Source: Chitinophaga niastensis
GTDB taxonomy: Bacteria; Bacteroidota; Bacteroidia; Chitinophagales; Chitinophagaceae
DNA: 64,000 bases
Assembly (NCBI RefSeq): GCF_003014755.1
Contig: NZ_PYAW01000004.1
Location: forward strand, 1 to 64,000
Direction: 5' to 3'
In this document: one piece after another, positions 45,405-54,144 of the stretch
Layout of the letters: each line of letters begins with the position of its first letter
Position numbering within the stretch: the first letter of the stretch is position 1
Notes under the pieces: model-generated
What the model saw: the letters and a program-made list of their open reading frames with translations, nothing else
What the model was told of the DNA's origin: nothing
Database searches by the model: none
Made by a program: the position numbers and the translations under genes

Positions 45405-46586
45405 TTATTGATTGATACTGATAACAGGTATACCGTTGCTGATCCGGTAATTGTATGTCTGGGTAAAATGGTATCCGTTATTATGCAGCGGCTTTATTTC
45501 CAGCTGGTAGGTAGTATCCTTTTGTACATTGAATTCGCTATAAGGCATACTGATATAAAAGCTATCGGCGCCAATAATACTGGAAGTCCATACGGCGGAT
45601 TTATAGTCACCGTTAGCATTTAATCCAACTGTACCCGGATTGTTGTAAAAGTTAATGTAATTAATAGTGCCGGTAGAGTTGGTGCTGATCCGTCCGGATA
45701 CCACCAGGTTGCCATTGTCGTAACCGGCGTGTATATGGCTCACTGTTGCACTGGCATTGTTGTACCAGTCGCTGCGTGTACTATTGAATGCCTGGCAGTT
45801 GTTCAGGATAGCGCAGGATGCTTTGGTAAGATAGGTGGGTGATTTGCCGTAGGTGTAATTACCTGCACCCATTAAAGAAGTGCCATACTGCGCATTCACT
45901 GATTTCAGGCCTCCATCGTGCGGCATGCCAAGCGCATGGCCCAGTTCGTGCATCATGCCGCCAATCCATTTGGTGGCTCTGTTGCCCAGCGTTGTAGATT
46001 GACCCAGGTAGCTGGTATCCATATCAGGGTAATCCAGTGCAAAACACGTGTGGCCCATACCATAGAATGGAACGCCGCCCGGATCTCCGTCAGCCGCATA
46101 GGTACTGGCAGGCAGTATCACCAGGGTATGCTCACTCATTTTTTCAGCCGGATGGGCGGCAAAGTAAGTGTTCAGTTCTTTGATGATGATGTTTCCGCCA
46201 CCGTTATAAGGGTATTGGTCTTTGGTCAGGAGCCCTTTTACCAGCGTGATCTTCACTTTGCCGGTATTGTCGGAAGCAAGACCGAAGGTTTTGTTACCGA
46301 ATCCGAACTGCATCATCCATTGCGCATAAAAGTGCTGCCCGCGCAGTAATACACCGTTTAGCCGTTCCCGGTAGTACAGCAGGGTGTCAGCATCCGAAGG
46401 CAAAAAATAGACTACATTCAGATTATACGTTCCCGTTATAGCAGTACTGCCTGTAGGCTTAGATGTAGGAGTGGGTGCCTCCGTTTTTTTACAGGCAGTT
46501 ACGGTCAGGAACAACGCAAAAAGTAATAGTGACGATAAATGCTGCTGGTGTAGCAGGTGCGGTTTTTTCATGTTCATGTTCTTCAA
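45405..46586 (-). CDS. Lipoprotein zinc metalloprotease (metzincin-like)
   Basis: 393 residues. Signal with lipobox (LTVTACKK, Cys32). A three-histidine zinc site with the metzincin spacing, H-E-x2-H-x5-H, is at 213-223 (MMHELGHALGMPHDGG), and a Met-turn-like SLMGAGNY lies 15 residues later. The catalytic domain is about residues 55-280. The C-terminal 110 residues form a beta sandwich (ATVSHIHAGYDNGNLVVSG). It is probably surface exposed and degrades protein or peptide-linked glycan. It lies between sialate esterase and polysaccharide lyase genes. Confidence 0.88.
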   Translation of the reverse strand: MKNMNMKKPHLLHQQHLSSLLLFALFLTVTACKKTEAPTPTSKPTGSTAITGTYNLNVVYFLPSDADTLLYYRERLNGVLLRGQHFYAQWMMQFGFGNKTFGLASDNTGKVKITLVKGLLTKDQYPYNGGGNIIIKELNTYFAAHPAEKMSEHTLVILPASTYAADGDPGGVPFYGMGHTCFALDYPDMDTSYLGQSTTLGNRATKWIGGMMHELGHALGMPHDGGLKSVNAQYGTSLMGAGNYTYGKSPTYLTKASCAILNNCQAFNSTRSDWYNNASATVSHIHAGYDNGNLVVSGRISTNSTGTINYINFYNNPGTVGLNANGDYKSAVWTSSIIGADSFYISMPYSEFNVQKDTTYQLEIKPLHNNGYHFTQTYNYRISNGIPVISINQ

Positions 46587-46785
46587 AGCGGATGTGATAA
46601 ATTTCTTATAGTGAAGCTAATCCGATGATCTTTTATTGATTAGCAACTGATTTTTTTTGATGGTGCGTCAGATTTAATTTCACGAATGTAATATTTCCAT
46701 ACATATGAGGGATTAAAATCTGATTAGTAGATATCTGGTTGATACTTGCTTAGCACTATACAAAGAAAGTAAGGCTAAAAACAGG

Positions 46786-46815
46786 TAAGGGGCTAACTTT
46801 TGGGTCAGCCCCTTA
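46786..46815. terminator. Hairpin terminator
   Basis: taaggggct (46786-46794) pairs with agcccctta (46807-46815), with partial pairing inside. Confidence 0.75.
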
Positions 46816-46833
46816 TTCTTGTACTAAGAAAAA

Positions 46834-47619
46834 TTATTGCTGCGGCGCTGCGGCAGCATAAGTAGTGGCAATGCGCAATTCGGCTACATAATTCGTACAG
46901 GCGTCACCGTCATCACCATAAATGCCCCATTTGGGATCACAGTTATCACCGTCGAGCGTCCGGCAAATAACCCTGGTGCCGCCATTATTAAATGTTTGCT
47001 GCACCCCGTTATACCAGAATTCGATGAATCCCTTTGTAATGTCTTTAGATACTTTTATCCTTACTACGTAACGATTCCAGACACCTGTAACAAGTGGAAC
47101 AGACCAATCCGTATGTGGAACGTCACCAGGACTATAATCCCGGAAAACGAGGCTGCCGTTGGTTGTTCTGAGCATAATGGGGTGATTCTGTGTTTGTGTA
47201 TTTCCGTAGGCTTTCCACTGGAATACCGCAAAGGTAGAAGCAGATTGGGGCATGATTAATTTGGAGCGCCAGCCAATATAAATATCATCTCCCTCTACCG
47301 CCGTAAAACCTTGTGCGCCGTGGCCTTCTGTACGATGGCTACCTGCAGGCTTATAAAATTTCCAATCCTTTCCACCCAATGGGTCGGTTACTGCAGTAAC
47401 CGTGCCGGTGCCTTCAATGTTTATGTTACTCCATACGCTGGAAGAGCTTTTTGTAGCGTTTCCGTCCCAAAGCAGTGCTGTGGCCAGGTTGGTTGTACCA
47501 TTTGCCGTTAGGAGATGAGGGCTGGAGTTACCGGTGGGTGCATTGTCCATCCCTTTTTTACAGTTGGAGAATAGCATGCAATTGCTGAGCAGCAAAGCAG
47601 TGATGAGTTGTTTTTTCAT
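46834..47619 (-). CDS. Polysaccharide lyase-like lipoprotein (heparin lyase I fold)
   Basis: 261 residues. Signal with lipobox (LFSNCKKG). The remaining 230 residues are a jelly roll with YIGWRSKLIMPQSASTFAVFQWK and NRYVVRIKVSKDITKGFIEFWYNGVQQTF, the pattern of the PF14099-type polysaccharide lyases (PL13/PL20-like). Two cysteine pairs near the C-terminus (CRTLDGDNCDPKW and DACTNYV) could be disulfides. It likely cleaves a uronic acid polysaccharide at the surface. Family assignment from pattern, substrate not known. Confidence 0.75.
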   Translation of the reverse strand: MKKQLITALLLSNCMLFSNCKKGMDNAPTGNSSPHLLTANGTTNLATALLWDGNATKSSSSVWSNINIEGTGTVTAVTDPLGGKDWKFYKPAGSHRTEGHGAQGFTAVEGDDIYIGWRSKLIMPQSASTFAVFQWKAYGNTQTQNHPIMLRTTNGSLVFRDYSPGDVPHTDWSVPLVTGVWNRYVVRIKVSKDITKGFIEFWYNGVQQTFNNGGTRVICRTLDGDNCDPKWGIYGDDGDACTNYVAELRIATTYAAAAPQQ

Positions 47620-47751
47620 ACGGGTTGTTTTAGGTTATTCTGATTTTGTGAGGACTGCCTATCATTTATGCAATCGTTTGCATGAATATAGTGAAAATAT
47701 GAATGCATAGGGAGGAATTTACCGGTATTATAATTTTATAACTGTTCTCCT

Positions 47752-47767
47752 TAATTGTATAACAATA
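47752..47767. promoter_or_regulatory. Shared copper-locus operator, copy 1
   Basis: TAATTGTATAACAATA; the core ATTGTATAACAAT is an inverted repeat (ATTGT/ACAAT). The identical 16 bases recur at 53293-53308. Here it ends 17 bases before a -7-like box CAACTTTG at 47784-47791, upstream of the AraC-type regulator. Confidence 0.6.
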
Positions 47768-47814
47768 TCTCTTTATCATCCCTCAACTTTGCATAGATTC
47801 AAATAAGTGTTTTT

Positions 47815-48402
47815 ATGCAGCATAGTTATAAAATCTTAATCAAAGGGATGGTCTGCGACAGATGCATTCTTACTATCCGCCAGCTGTTTCATGAGCTGGA
47901 AATACCTTTTTCAAATATAAGTCTGGGGGAAGTTACAACAGTGGCTGCCTTATCATTGCCAGACATGACAATATTAGAAGAAAGACTTCGTCCATTGGGC
48001 TTTACCCTGCTGGAAGATAAAAAAAAGAAGCTGATAAGAGAGGTGAAAGCATTGGTAGAACTGGTTTATAGCGGATCATACGATTTTCCGGATGACTTTC
48101 GCTTTTCTGATATAGTGGTGGCTAATCTAAACAAGGACTATAATGTTGTCAGCACCATTTTTTCTGCAGAGGAAGGCATTACATTGGAAAAATACCTGAT
48201 TGAATACCGGATAGAAAAAGTAAAAGAACTCCTGGTATATACAGCCGATACCCTGCCGGACATTGCTTTTAAATTAGGTTTCAGCAGCGCACCGCATTTA
48301 TCCAGGCAGTTTAAAGCGCAAACCGGACTTAATCCTTCCTACTTTAAAGAGATCCGTAAATCCAAGCTATCCTATACGCAGAAAGAAGGTAATACTGATT
48401 AA
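47815..48402 (+). CDS. AraC-type regulator with heavy-metal-binding-like N-domain
   Basis: 195 residues. Residues 1-68 look like an HMA ferredoxin fold: beta-alpha-beta-beta-alpha-beta with GMVCDRC at Cys14/Cys17, where HMA domains have GMxCxxC. The C-terminal part is an AraC DNA-binding region (about 105-185): LEKYLIEYRIEKVKELLVYT, then LPDIAFKLGFSSAPHLSRQFKAQTG, then NPSYFKEIRK. The fusion suggests direct sensing of a thiophilic metal by the regulator. The next metal genes are a copper ATPase and a multicopper oxidase system, so copper(I) is the best candidate. Promoter shares a 16-mer with the chaperone operon. Not a characterised arrangement to my knowledge. Confidence 0.82.
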   Translation: MQHSYKILIKGMVCDRCILTIRQLFHELEIPFSNISLGEVTTVAALSLPDMTILEERLRPLGFTLLEDKKKKLIREVKALVELVYSGSYDFPDDFRFSDIVVANLNKDYNVVSTIFSAEEGITLEKYLIEYRIEKVKELLVYTADTLPDIAFKLGFSSAPHLSRQFKAQTGLNPSYFKEIRKSKLSYTQKEGNTD

Positions 48403-48496
48403 AATTCCAGCCTCCTGTACTGTCTGTATATTTCTACATTCATAGTAATTAGTGTAAATTACTATTACCTATTTGCTAAGTACTAATCTTCCTGCT

Positions 48497-49762
48497 ATGA
48501 AACAGCACTATGATGCCACCCAATCAGATAAACGTTCCAGTAAAGCTGTTGCAGAAAATAATGCAGGAACAGGTATATCCAGACCAGCTGTACAGCCAGT
48601 TTTCTCCCCACAGCAACAGGCATCCGCCATTCAAAGAATGTATAATAAGAAATCAGATCTGGCTGATGTGGAAATAGTTGAACTAAAGAAGCAGTTAATA
48701 GAATTTGGGCTAAGCCAATTGGAGGACGCTGATTCTGCTATGACGAAGCAGTTCAATGAACTGATGAGGGATAAAGCGCGTAATTATAGTGAGGTGTCGG
48801 ACATCTTTGATAGACTGGAAAAGGTTACTGAACCGCAGGAAAAAGAAGGCGGAAAAATAGAAAAGCCGCTTCCGGAAGAAAAACATACCACCGCGGACTT
48901 GAAGAAAGAAAAGAAATCAGCCCATGAAAGCGATGATGAAGAGTATGAGGAAGATGAAGAGGACGAATATAACTATGAAGATGATTATTATGATGATGAG
49001 ACATTTGACACAGCGCAAAAAAGTGATAATGAGGACGATAAAAATATAACGGAAGATTTAAAAGGTGTAAAAGCAGTGGTGGTGGTAATAGGGGGAAAGA
49101 TGAAAGCTTCACAAATGGAATTGGTAAAAAAGGTTTATAATGGATTGGAAAAAAAACCTACGGATACAGAAGAACTGGCTATTGCTATTTATAATACCAT
49201 GGAGGAAGCAACAGCCAGAGGAGCTTATATTTACCCGAGTATTATTCAACAGACCATTGATCAGGAGATAATTCACTTAGATATTGCAGCATTAGCTTCA
49301 AAAAAATTAACCAGTTTAGGCGCTATCGTTCAGTTATACCGGCCACCGGACAGCCTGTTGATCTCACCTGTTCCCGGTGAGTTGAGCGGCAGTTTTATTG
49401 CTTATGCCCCGGGGCTGGAAAATGTAGCTCAGTTTATAAGTACCAGCGAACGTACAATTGTAGTAACCATTGGCCATGGTGGAGATACAGGAGGGGTAAA
49501 TTTTCCCGGAATAGCCGGCAGTGTATTCCCGCACGATATTGGTGGAAGATTAGGATTATTAGGGCGCAATGCAAATTCATTCCTATACGTTCCGCTCCAA
49601 TGTTATCCTCAACAAGCTGTTAGAAAAGCACGGGCACTTCAATGGCATTCAGTCAGTATTGTAAATGAAGACAAATCGGATGACGGGGAGCTGCAACGCT
49701 GGGTAAAAGGAAACCTGAAAACTGAATCAAAAGAATGGGCGCAGAAAACAAAGGGTAAATGA
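48497..49762 (+). CDS. Acidic-linker protein with caspase-like His/Cys, candidate eCIS cargo
   Basis: About 421 residues from the ATG at 48497; an in-frame TTG at 48473 would add eight. Residues 1-60 are disordered and polar (QPVFSPQQQASAIQRMY), like the leaders of DUF4157-type eCIS proteins. An acidic low-complexity linker follows (about 140-180, Glu/Asp/Tyr-rich). The C-terminal half is alpha/beta. A strand leads to His327 in TIVVTIGHGGDTGG, and another leads to Cys369 in FLYVPLQCYPQQAV. A His then Cys at strand ends 42 residues apart is the arrangement of clan CD peptidases (caspases, CHAT). Family not recognised. An eCIS gene set lies 10 kb downstream. Cargo role and peptidase activity are inference. 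Confidence 0.6.
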   Translation: MKQHYDATQSDKRSSKAVAENNAGTGISRPAVQPVFSPQQQASAIQRMYNKKSDLADVEIVELKKQLIEFGLSQLEDADSAMTKQFNELMRDKARNYSEVSDIFDRLEKVTEPQEKEGGKIEKPLPEEKHTTADLKKEKKSAHESDDEEYEEDEEDEYNYEDDYYDDETFDTAQKSDNEDDKNITEDLKGVKAVVVVIGGKMKASQMELVKKVYNGLEKKPTDTEELAIAIYNTMEEATARGAYIYPSIIQQTIDQEIIHLDIAALASKKLTSLGAIVQLYRPPDSLLISPVPGELSGSFIAYAPGLENVAQFISTSERTIVVTIGHGGDTGGVNFPGIAGSVFPHDIGGRLGLLGRNANSFLYVPLQCYPQQAVRKARALQWHSVSIVNEDKSDDGELQRWVKGNLKTESKEWAQKTKGK

Positions 49763-49835
49763 TGCTTTTAGCCCGTCTGGATGCCCTTCTCCTCCATTTA
49801 TATGACGCTCTTTAAAACATAAACCATTGAAATTA

Positions 49836-49843
49836 TATACAAT
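49836..49843 (-). promoter_or_regulatory. Half-site resembling the copper-locus operator
   Basis: On the minus strand ATTGTATA, within the imperfect palindrome ATTATATACAAT (49832-49843), upstream of the copper ATPase. Weaker than the two full copies. Confidence 0.3.
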
Positions 49844-49883
49844 TTATAGTAAATAGTGTAACACCCAGGCCCCCCGCACGAAG

Positions 49884-49891
49884 TAGCTTTG
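49884..49891 (+). promoter_or_regulatory. Bacteroidota -7 box (TAGCTTTG)
   Basis: An exact TAnnTTTG lies 16 bases before the ATG of the P-type ATPase. No clear -33 TTG is seen, as in activator-dependent promoters. Confidence 0.5.
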
Positions 49892-49907
49892 TATAAAATT
49901 AGAAAAT

Positions 49908-52181
49908 ATGTCATCAGCTATATCCGTGCAACCAGCACCCACCATTACAAAGCAACAAAAGACAGGCATCACCAAAGAAAGCTTTCCCGTATTGGAAATG
50001 ACCTGCGCAGCCTGTGCTATCAGTGTAGAATCCATGCTAAAGTCAGTTCCCGGCGTTACAGATGCCGGCGTAAACTTCGCCAACCAAACGGCCTGGGTAC
50101 AATATGATCACGCTACCGTTACTCCTGAGATATTACAAAACACCGTTCGTTCTATAGGCTACGACCTGCTGATTGATAAAGAAAACCAGGATGAAGTAAA
50201 AGAAGAAGCGCAGCAACGACGCTATAGAGCCGTAAAACAAAGAACAATATGGGCTTCTGTATTATCACTCCCTATCGTCATTATTGGTATGTTCTTTATG
50301 GATTTGCCTTATGGTAACTACATTATGATGGCACTGGCTACACCAGTGGTATTTTTCCTGGGCCGTAGCTTTTTTGTCAATGCATGGAAACAGGCCAGTC
50401 ATCGTAAAGCCAATATGGATACCCTGGTGGCCTTAAGTACCGGTATTGCCTGGTTGTTCAGTGCCTTTAATACCATATACCCTGAGTTCTGGCACCAGCG
50501 CGGATTACATGCCCACGTATATTTTGAAGCAGCCGCTGTGGTGATTGCCTTTATATCTCTCGGAAAATTACTGGAAGAAAAAGCAAAATCAAATACTTCC
50601 TCCGCTATAAAAAAACTGATTGGCCTGCAACCCAAAACAGTATTGCTTGTTGATGCATCAGGCAACACACAGGAAATTCCTATTGCCAGCGTAAAAGTAA
50701 ACGATCTGTTGATGGTAAAACCGGGAGAAAAAATTCCGGTAGATGGTAAAGTAGCCAACGGTACCTCTTATGTAGATGAAAGCATGATTACCGGTGAACC
50801 CGTACCGGTGGCTAAAAAGACCGGTGATGGCGTTTTCGCAGGTACTATCAATCAGAAAGGCAGTTTTCAGTTCAGGGCCGAAAAGGTAGGAGCAGATACA
50901 CTGTTAGCACAGATCATCAAAATGGTGCAGGAAGCACAAGGCAGTAAAGCACCGGTGCAAAAGCTGGTAGATAAAATTGCAGGCATCTTTGTACCGGTAG
51001 TAATAGGAATTGCCATATTAACCTTTGTTTCATGGATGATATTTGGCGGCGATAATGCCTTTACACATGCACTGCTTACTTCGGTTACGGTACTGGTAAT
51101 TGCTTGTCCCTGTGCACTCGGACTGGCCACCCCGACAGCTATCATGGTAGGTGTAGGTAAAGGTGCTGAAAATAACATACTGATTAAAGATGCGGAAAGC
51201 CTGGAGCTGGCACATAAAGTAAATGTTATTATCCTGGATAAAACCGGTACTATCACTGAAGGTAAACCAGTGGTAACCGACATCATATGGAATACACAAG
51301 CGCAGGAACACGATGCACAACAGGCTATTCTTTATTCACTGGAACATCAGTCAGAACACCCGTTAGCGGAAGCCGTGATCACACACCTGAAACAAACCGG
51401 TGTAAAAGCGGTACCGTTGCAGCACTTTGAAAGCCTTACCGGACAAGGTGTTAAAGGAACATACGAAGGTCAACACTATTTTGTAGGCAACAGCAAATTA
51501 ATGAACGCAAATAGTATCCTTATTGATGCCGCTTTATCAGCTCAGGCCGGTGCTTTACAGGCAGCCGCTAAAACAGTGGTGTACTTTGCTGCCAATAAAA
51601 AACTCCTCGCTGTGATTGCCATTGCCGATAAAATAAAGGCTACCTCAAAAGAAGCCATTGAAGCGTTACAGCGGGATGGTATTGAAGTATACATGCTTAC
51701 CGGTGATAATGCCCATACAGCGGCTGCAGTGGCACAACAGGTAGGCATAAAATCTTATAAGGCAGAAGTATTACCCGCATATAAAGCAGCATTTGTAAAA
51801 GAATTACAACAGGCAGGAAAAGTGGTAGCTATGGTAGGCGATGGTATTAATGATTCACAGGCGCTGGCCCAGGCAGATGTAAGCATCGCAATGGGCAAGG
51901 GTTCAGACATTGCAATGGATGTGGCAAAAATGACACTGATCACTTCTGACCTGAACAGTATTCCCAAAGCATTAAAACTTTCCCGTAAAACTGTCAGCAC
52001 CATTAAACAAAACCTTTTCTGGGCATTCATTTATAATATCATCGGTATTCCCATTGCAGCAGGCGTTTTATTTCCGATCAACGGATTTTTATTAGATCCG
52101 ATGATTGCAGGAGCTGCTATGGCATTGAGTTCTGTAAGTGTTGTGAGTAATAGTCTCCGCTTAAAAGCTGCAAGATTATAA
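49908..52181 (+). CDS. Copper-transporting P1B-type ATPase
   Basis: 757 residues. One N-terminal HMA domain (Cys33/Cys36, [11 protein letters not shown]). Membrane helices flank the A domain (MITGEPVPV), the transport motif Cys400-Pro-Cys402 ([11 protein letters not shown]) and the phosphorylation site Asp444 ([12 protein letters not shown]). HP motif (SEHPLAEAV), GDGIND-type hinge ([15 protein letters not shown]) and C-terminal [15 protein letters not shown] with the Met and Ser of Cu(I) pumps. CopA-type export of Cu(I) from the cytoplasm. Followed within 28 bases by the ferredoxin-type oxidoreductase. Confidence 0.96.
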   Translation: MSSAISVQPAPTITKQQKTGITKESFPVLEMTCAACAISVESMLKSVPGVTDAGVNFANQTAWVQYDHATVTPEILQNTVRSIGYDLLIDKENQDEVKEEAQQRRYRAVKQRTIWASVLSLPIVIIGMFFMDLPYGNYIMMALATPVVFFLGRSFFVNAWKQASHRKANMDTLVALSTGIAWLFSAFNTIYPEFWHQRGLHAHVYFEAAAVVIAFISLGKLLEEKAKSNTSSAIKKLIGLQPKTVLLVDASGNTQEIPIASVKVNDLLMVKPGEKIPVDGKVANGTSYVDESMITGEPVPVAKKTGDGVFAGTINQKGSFQFRAEKVGADTLLAQIIKMVQEAQGSKAPVQKLVDKIAGIFVPVVIGIAILTFVSWMIFGGDNAFTHALLTSVTVLVIACPCALGLATPTAIMVGVGKGAENNILIKDAESLELAHKVNVIILDKTGTITEGKPVVTDIIWNTQAQEHDAQQAILYSLEHQSEHPLAEAVITHLKQTGVKAVPLQHFESLTGQGVKGTYEGQHYFVGNSKLMNANSILIDAALSAQAGALQAAAKTVVYFAANKKLLAVIAIADKIKATSKEAIEALQRDGIEVYMLTGDNAHTAAAVAQQVGIKSYKAEVLPAYKAAFVKELQQAGKVVAMVGDGINDSQALAQADVSIAMGKGSDIAMDVAKMTLITSDLNSIPKALKLSRKTVSTIKQNLFWAFIYNIIGIPIAAGVLFPINGFLLDPMIAGAAMALSSVSVVSNSLRLKAARL

Positions 52182-52209
52182 TGTTTAAGCGTTTAAATTT
52201 ATTTGTAGC

Positions 52210-53262
52210 ATGAGCAACACGCATATTTGGAAAACCGCCGGTATCATAAGGGAAACACCCGAAACCATCACAATAATATTTGATACCGGCGGCGTACCTT
52301 TTATCTATAAACCCGGACAATTCATCCAACTTACTTTATCTATCGAAGGAGTGCCGGTAACAAGATCATATTCTTTAAGTTCATCACCGGATGAAGCAGA
52401 AAATCCGGCCATCACCGTTAAAAAAGTAGCCGGTGGTATCATGAGCAATTTTATTGTGAATGAAGTGGCACATATCCGCCAATGGAAGGTAGAAGGGCCA
52501 TATGGATCCTTCACCCCGGCTGCGGATATCTTTGAAAAAACAAAACATGTAGTATTATTGGCAGGTGGCAGCGGCATCACACCGTTATTCTCCATTGCCC
52601 GTTCTATCATTAGCCGGTCAGCAGATATGCAGGTGACCATTATCTATGCCAGCCGCTCGCACGAAGAAATTATATTCCGGCAGTCTATAGCCGACTGGCA
52701 ACAAAGACATAGTGATCGTTTAAATATCCACCATGCATTATCCGCTCCGGATAATACCACCAGCGGTACTTTTATCAATGGCAGGCTCAATAAACTGATC
52801 ACCAGGAAGCTGATTAAACAGGGAATGACAGCTCCCCACCAGGACGCGCATTATTTTCTTTGTGGCCCTGTGGGCCTGATGAAAATGCACCAGGAGATGC
52901 TGGAGGCATGGCAGGTACCGGCAGGTAACGTTTTTATGGAGTGGTTCTTGCCGGAAAAAACAGAAACGCCGGATGCCTTATCCTTACAGGCGCAGGAAGT
53001 ATTGCTGCATTTTTATGAACAATCGAATTTATTGGAAGTACCCGCAGGCAAATCAATTTTAGCTGCTGCGCTGGAAGATAGAATTTCCCTGCCATATTCC
53101 TGTAAGGCGGGTACATGCGGTATTTGCGCCGCTAAACTTACCGCAGGAAAAGTAAATATGCTGCAAAATTATGCATTACAAAAAACGGACCTGGACGAAG
53201 GCATGATACTGCTTTGCCAGAGCTATCCACTGAGTAATGATGTAACCGTAGAAATAGGATAG
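52210..53262 (+). CDS. FAD/2Fe-2S oxidoreductase (PaaE/HCR-like)
   Basis: 350 residues. FAD-binding domain (RSYSLSSSPDE), NAD(P) domain (LLAGGSGITPLFSIARSI) and a C-terminal plant-type ferredoxin with Cys298, Cys303, Cys306 and Cys336 (SCKAGTCGICAAKL, then LLCQSY). Electrons from NAD(P)H pass through FAD to the iron-sulfur cluster and a partner. PaaE-like reductases serve oxygenases or hybrid-cluster proteins. Its place between the copper ATPase and the chaperone is unexpected; a role in reducing copper or repairing damage is only a guess. Confidence 0.88.
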   Translation: MSNTHIWKTAGIIRETPETITIIFDTGGVPFIYKPGQFIQLTLSIEGVPVTRSYSLSSSPDEAENPAITVKKVAGGIMSNFIVNEVAHIRQWKVEGPYGSFTPAADIFEKTKHVVLLAGGSGITPLFSIARSIISRSADMQVTIIYASRSHEEIIFRQSIADWQQRHSDRLNIHHALSAPDNTTSGTFINGRLNKLITRKLIKQGMTAPHQDAHYFLCGPVGLMKMHQEMLEAWQVPAGNVFMEWFLPEKTETPDALSLQAQEVLLHFYEQSNLLEVPAGKSILAAALEDRISLPYSCKAGTCGICAAKLTAGKVNMLQNYALQKTDLDEGMILLCQSYPLSNDVTVEIG

Positions 53263-53292
53263 TTGTTTTAATAATTATATAAAACGTATTGG

Positions 53293-53308
53293 TAATTGTA
53301 TAACAATA
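53293..53308. promoter_or_regulatory. Shared copper-locus operator, copy 2
   Basis: TAATTGTATAACAATA, identical to 47752-47767. It ends 17 bases before a -7-like box TAATTTTA (53326-53333), essentially the same spacing as at copy 1, and 66 bases before the HMA chaperone ATG. Confidence 0.6.
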
Positions 53309-53374
53309 ACGCAATCGGTTCAACGTAATTTTACATCATCAAACAAACAATCATCATCTTAAAAAAATAAAAAA

Positions 53375-53587
53375 ATGAACACAATACAGTTTAAAACCAA
53401 TATTAAATGTTCCGGTTGTATCGCTACAGTAACCCCGGTATTAAATGAAGTAGCAGGAGCCGATAACTGGGAAGTGGATTTGTTAAGCCCGGATAAAGTA
53501 TTAACCGTATCAACAGAACAGGCCAGCAAAAGCGATATTAAAAGTGCGATAGAAAAAGCTGGTTATAAAGCAGAAGCAGTAGCTTAA
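53375..53587 (+). CDS. HMA-domain copper chaperone
   Basis: 70 residues, a single ferredoxin-fold HMA domain with Cys13 and Cys16 (NIKCSGCIATV). The usual Met before the first Cys is Ile-Lys here. It should carry Cu(I) to the ATPase in the cytoplasm. First gene of a chaperone/DUF3347/multicopper oxidase operon. Confidence 0.92.
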   Translation: MNTIQFKTNIKCSGCIATVTPVLNEVAGADNWEVDLLSPDKVLTVSTEQASKSDIKSAIEKAGYKAEAVA

Positions 53588-53627
53588 TAAATAGGGTATC
53601 AATCTATCAAATATTAAATCTACAAAC

Positions 53628-54128
53628 ATGAAAAAGATATTATCTATTGCAACAGTTTTTATGGCATCATTAGGACTGCCCGCTATGGCGCAGGACAAAA
53701 CAAATGTACCCGCATTATCTCCTTTACTGACACAATACTACGATATTAAAGATGCGTTAATAGGTGGCAACGCCGGCGCTGCTGCGGCTAAGGCAGGTGA
53801 GTTTGTAAAAACTGTCAGCGGAGTAGATATGAAATCTTTACCCGCAGCAGTACATCATGTATTTATGCCTTTGGAAGAAAAACTGATCGCAGATGCAAAA
53901 TTTATAGCTGGTAGTACAGATATCAGTCAGCAGCGGGAACATTTCAAAACATTCTCTGATAATTTTTATTTGTTGGCCAAAGGTGTTTCTCTTACCCGGC
54001 AACCTGTTTACCAGGAGTATTGCCCTATGAAAAAAGCGTATTGGTTAAGCAGCAGTTCAGCTATTAAAAACCCTTACTATGGCAGCCAGATGCTTACCTG
54101 CGGAAAAGTAAGCGACACCATTAAGTAG
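53628..54128 (+). CDS. DUF3347 periplasmic copper-binding protein
   Basis: 166 residues with a signal peptide (MASLGLPAMAQD). DUF3347 spans the mature part, helical, with a conserved metal-binding end: QEYCPMKKAYWLSSSS and NPYYGSQMLTCGKV. DUF3347 domains are often found alone or fused to CusB-type efflux adaptors in Bacteroidota. A periplasmic metallochaperone role is likely. 16 bases separate it from the multicopper oxidase gene. Confidence 0.9.
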   Translation: MKKILSIATVFMASLGLPAMAQDKTNVPALSPLLTQYYDIKDALIGGNAGAAAAKAGEFVKTVSGVDMKSLPAAVHHVFMPLEEKLIADAKFIAGSTDISQQREHFKTFSDNFYLLAKGVSLTRQPVYQEYCPMKKAYWLSSSSAIKNPYYGSQMLTCGKVSDTIK

Positions 54129-54144
54129 TTTCTTATATTCAATT

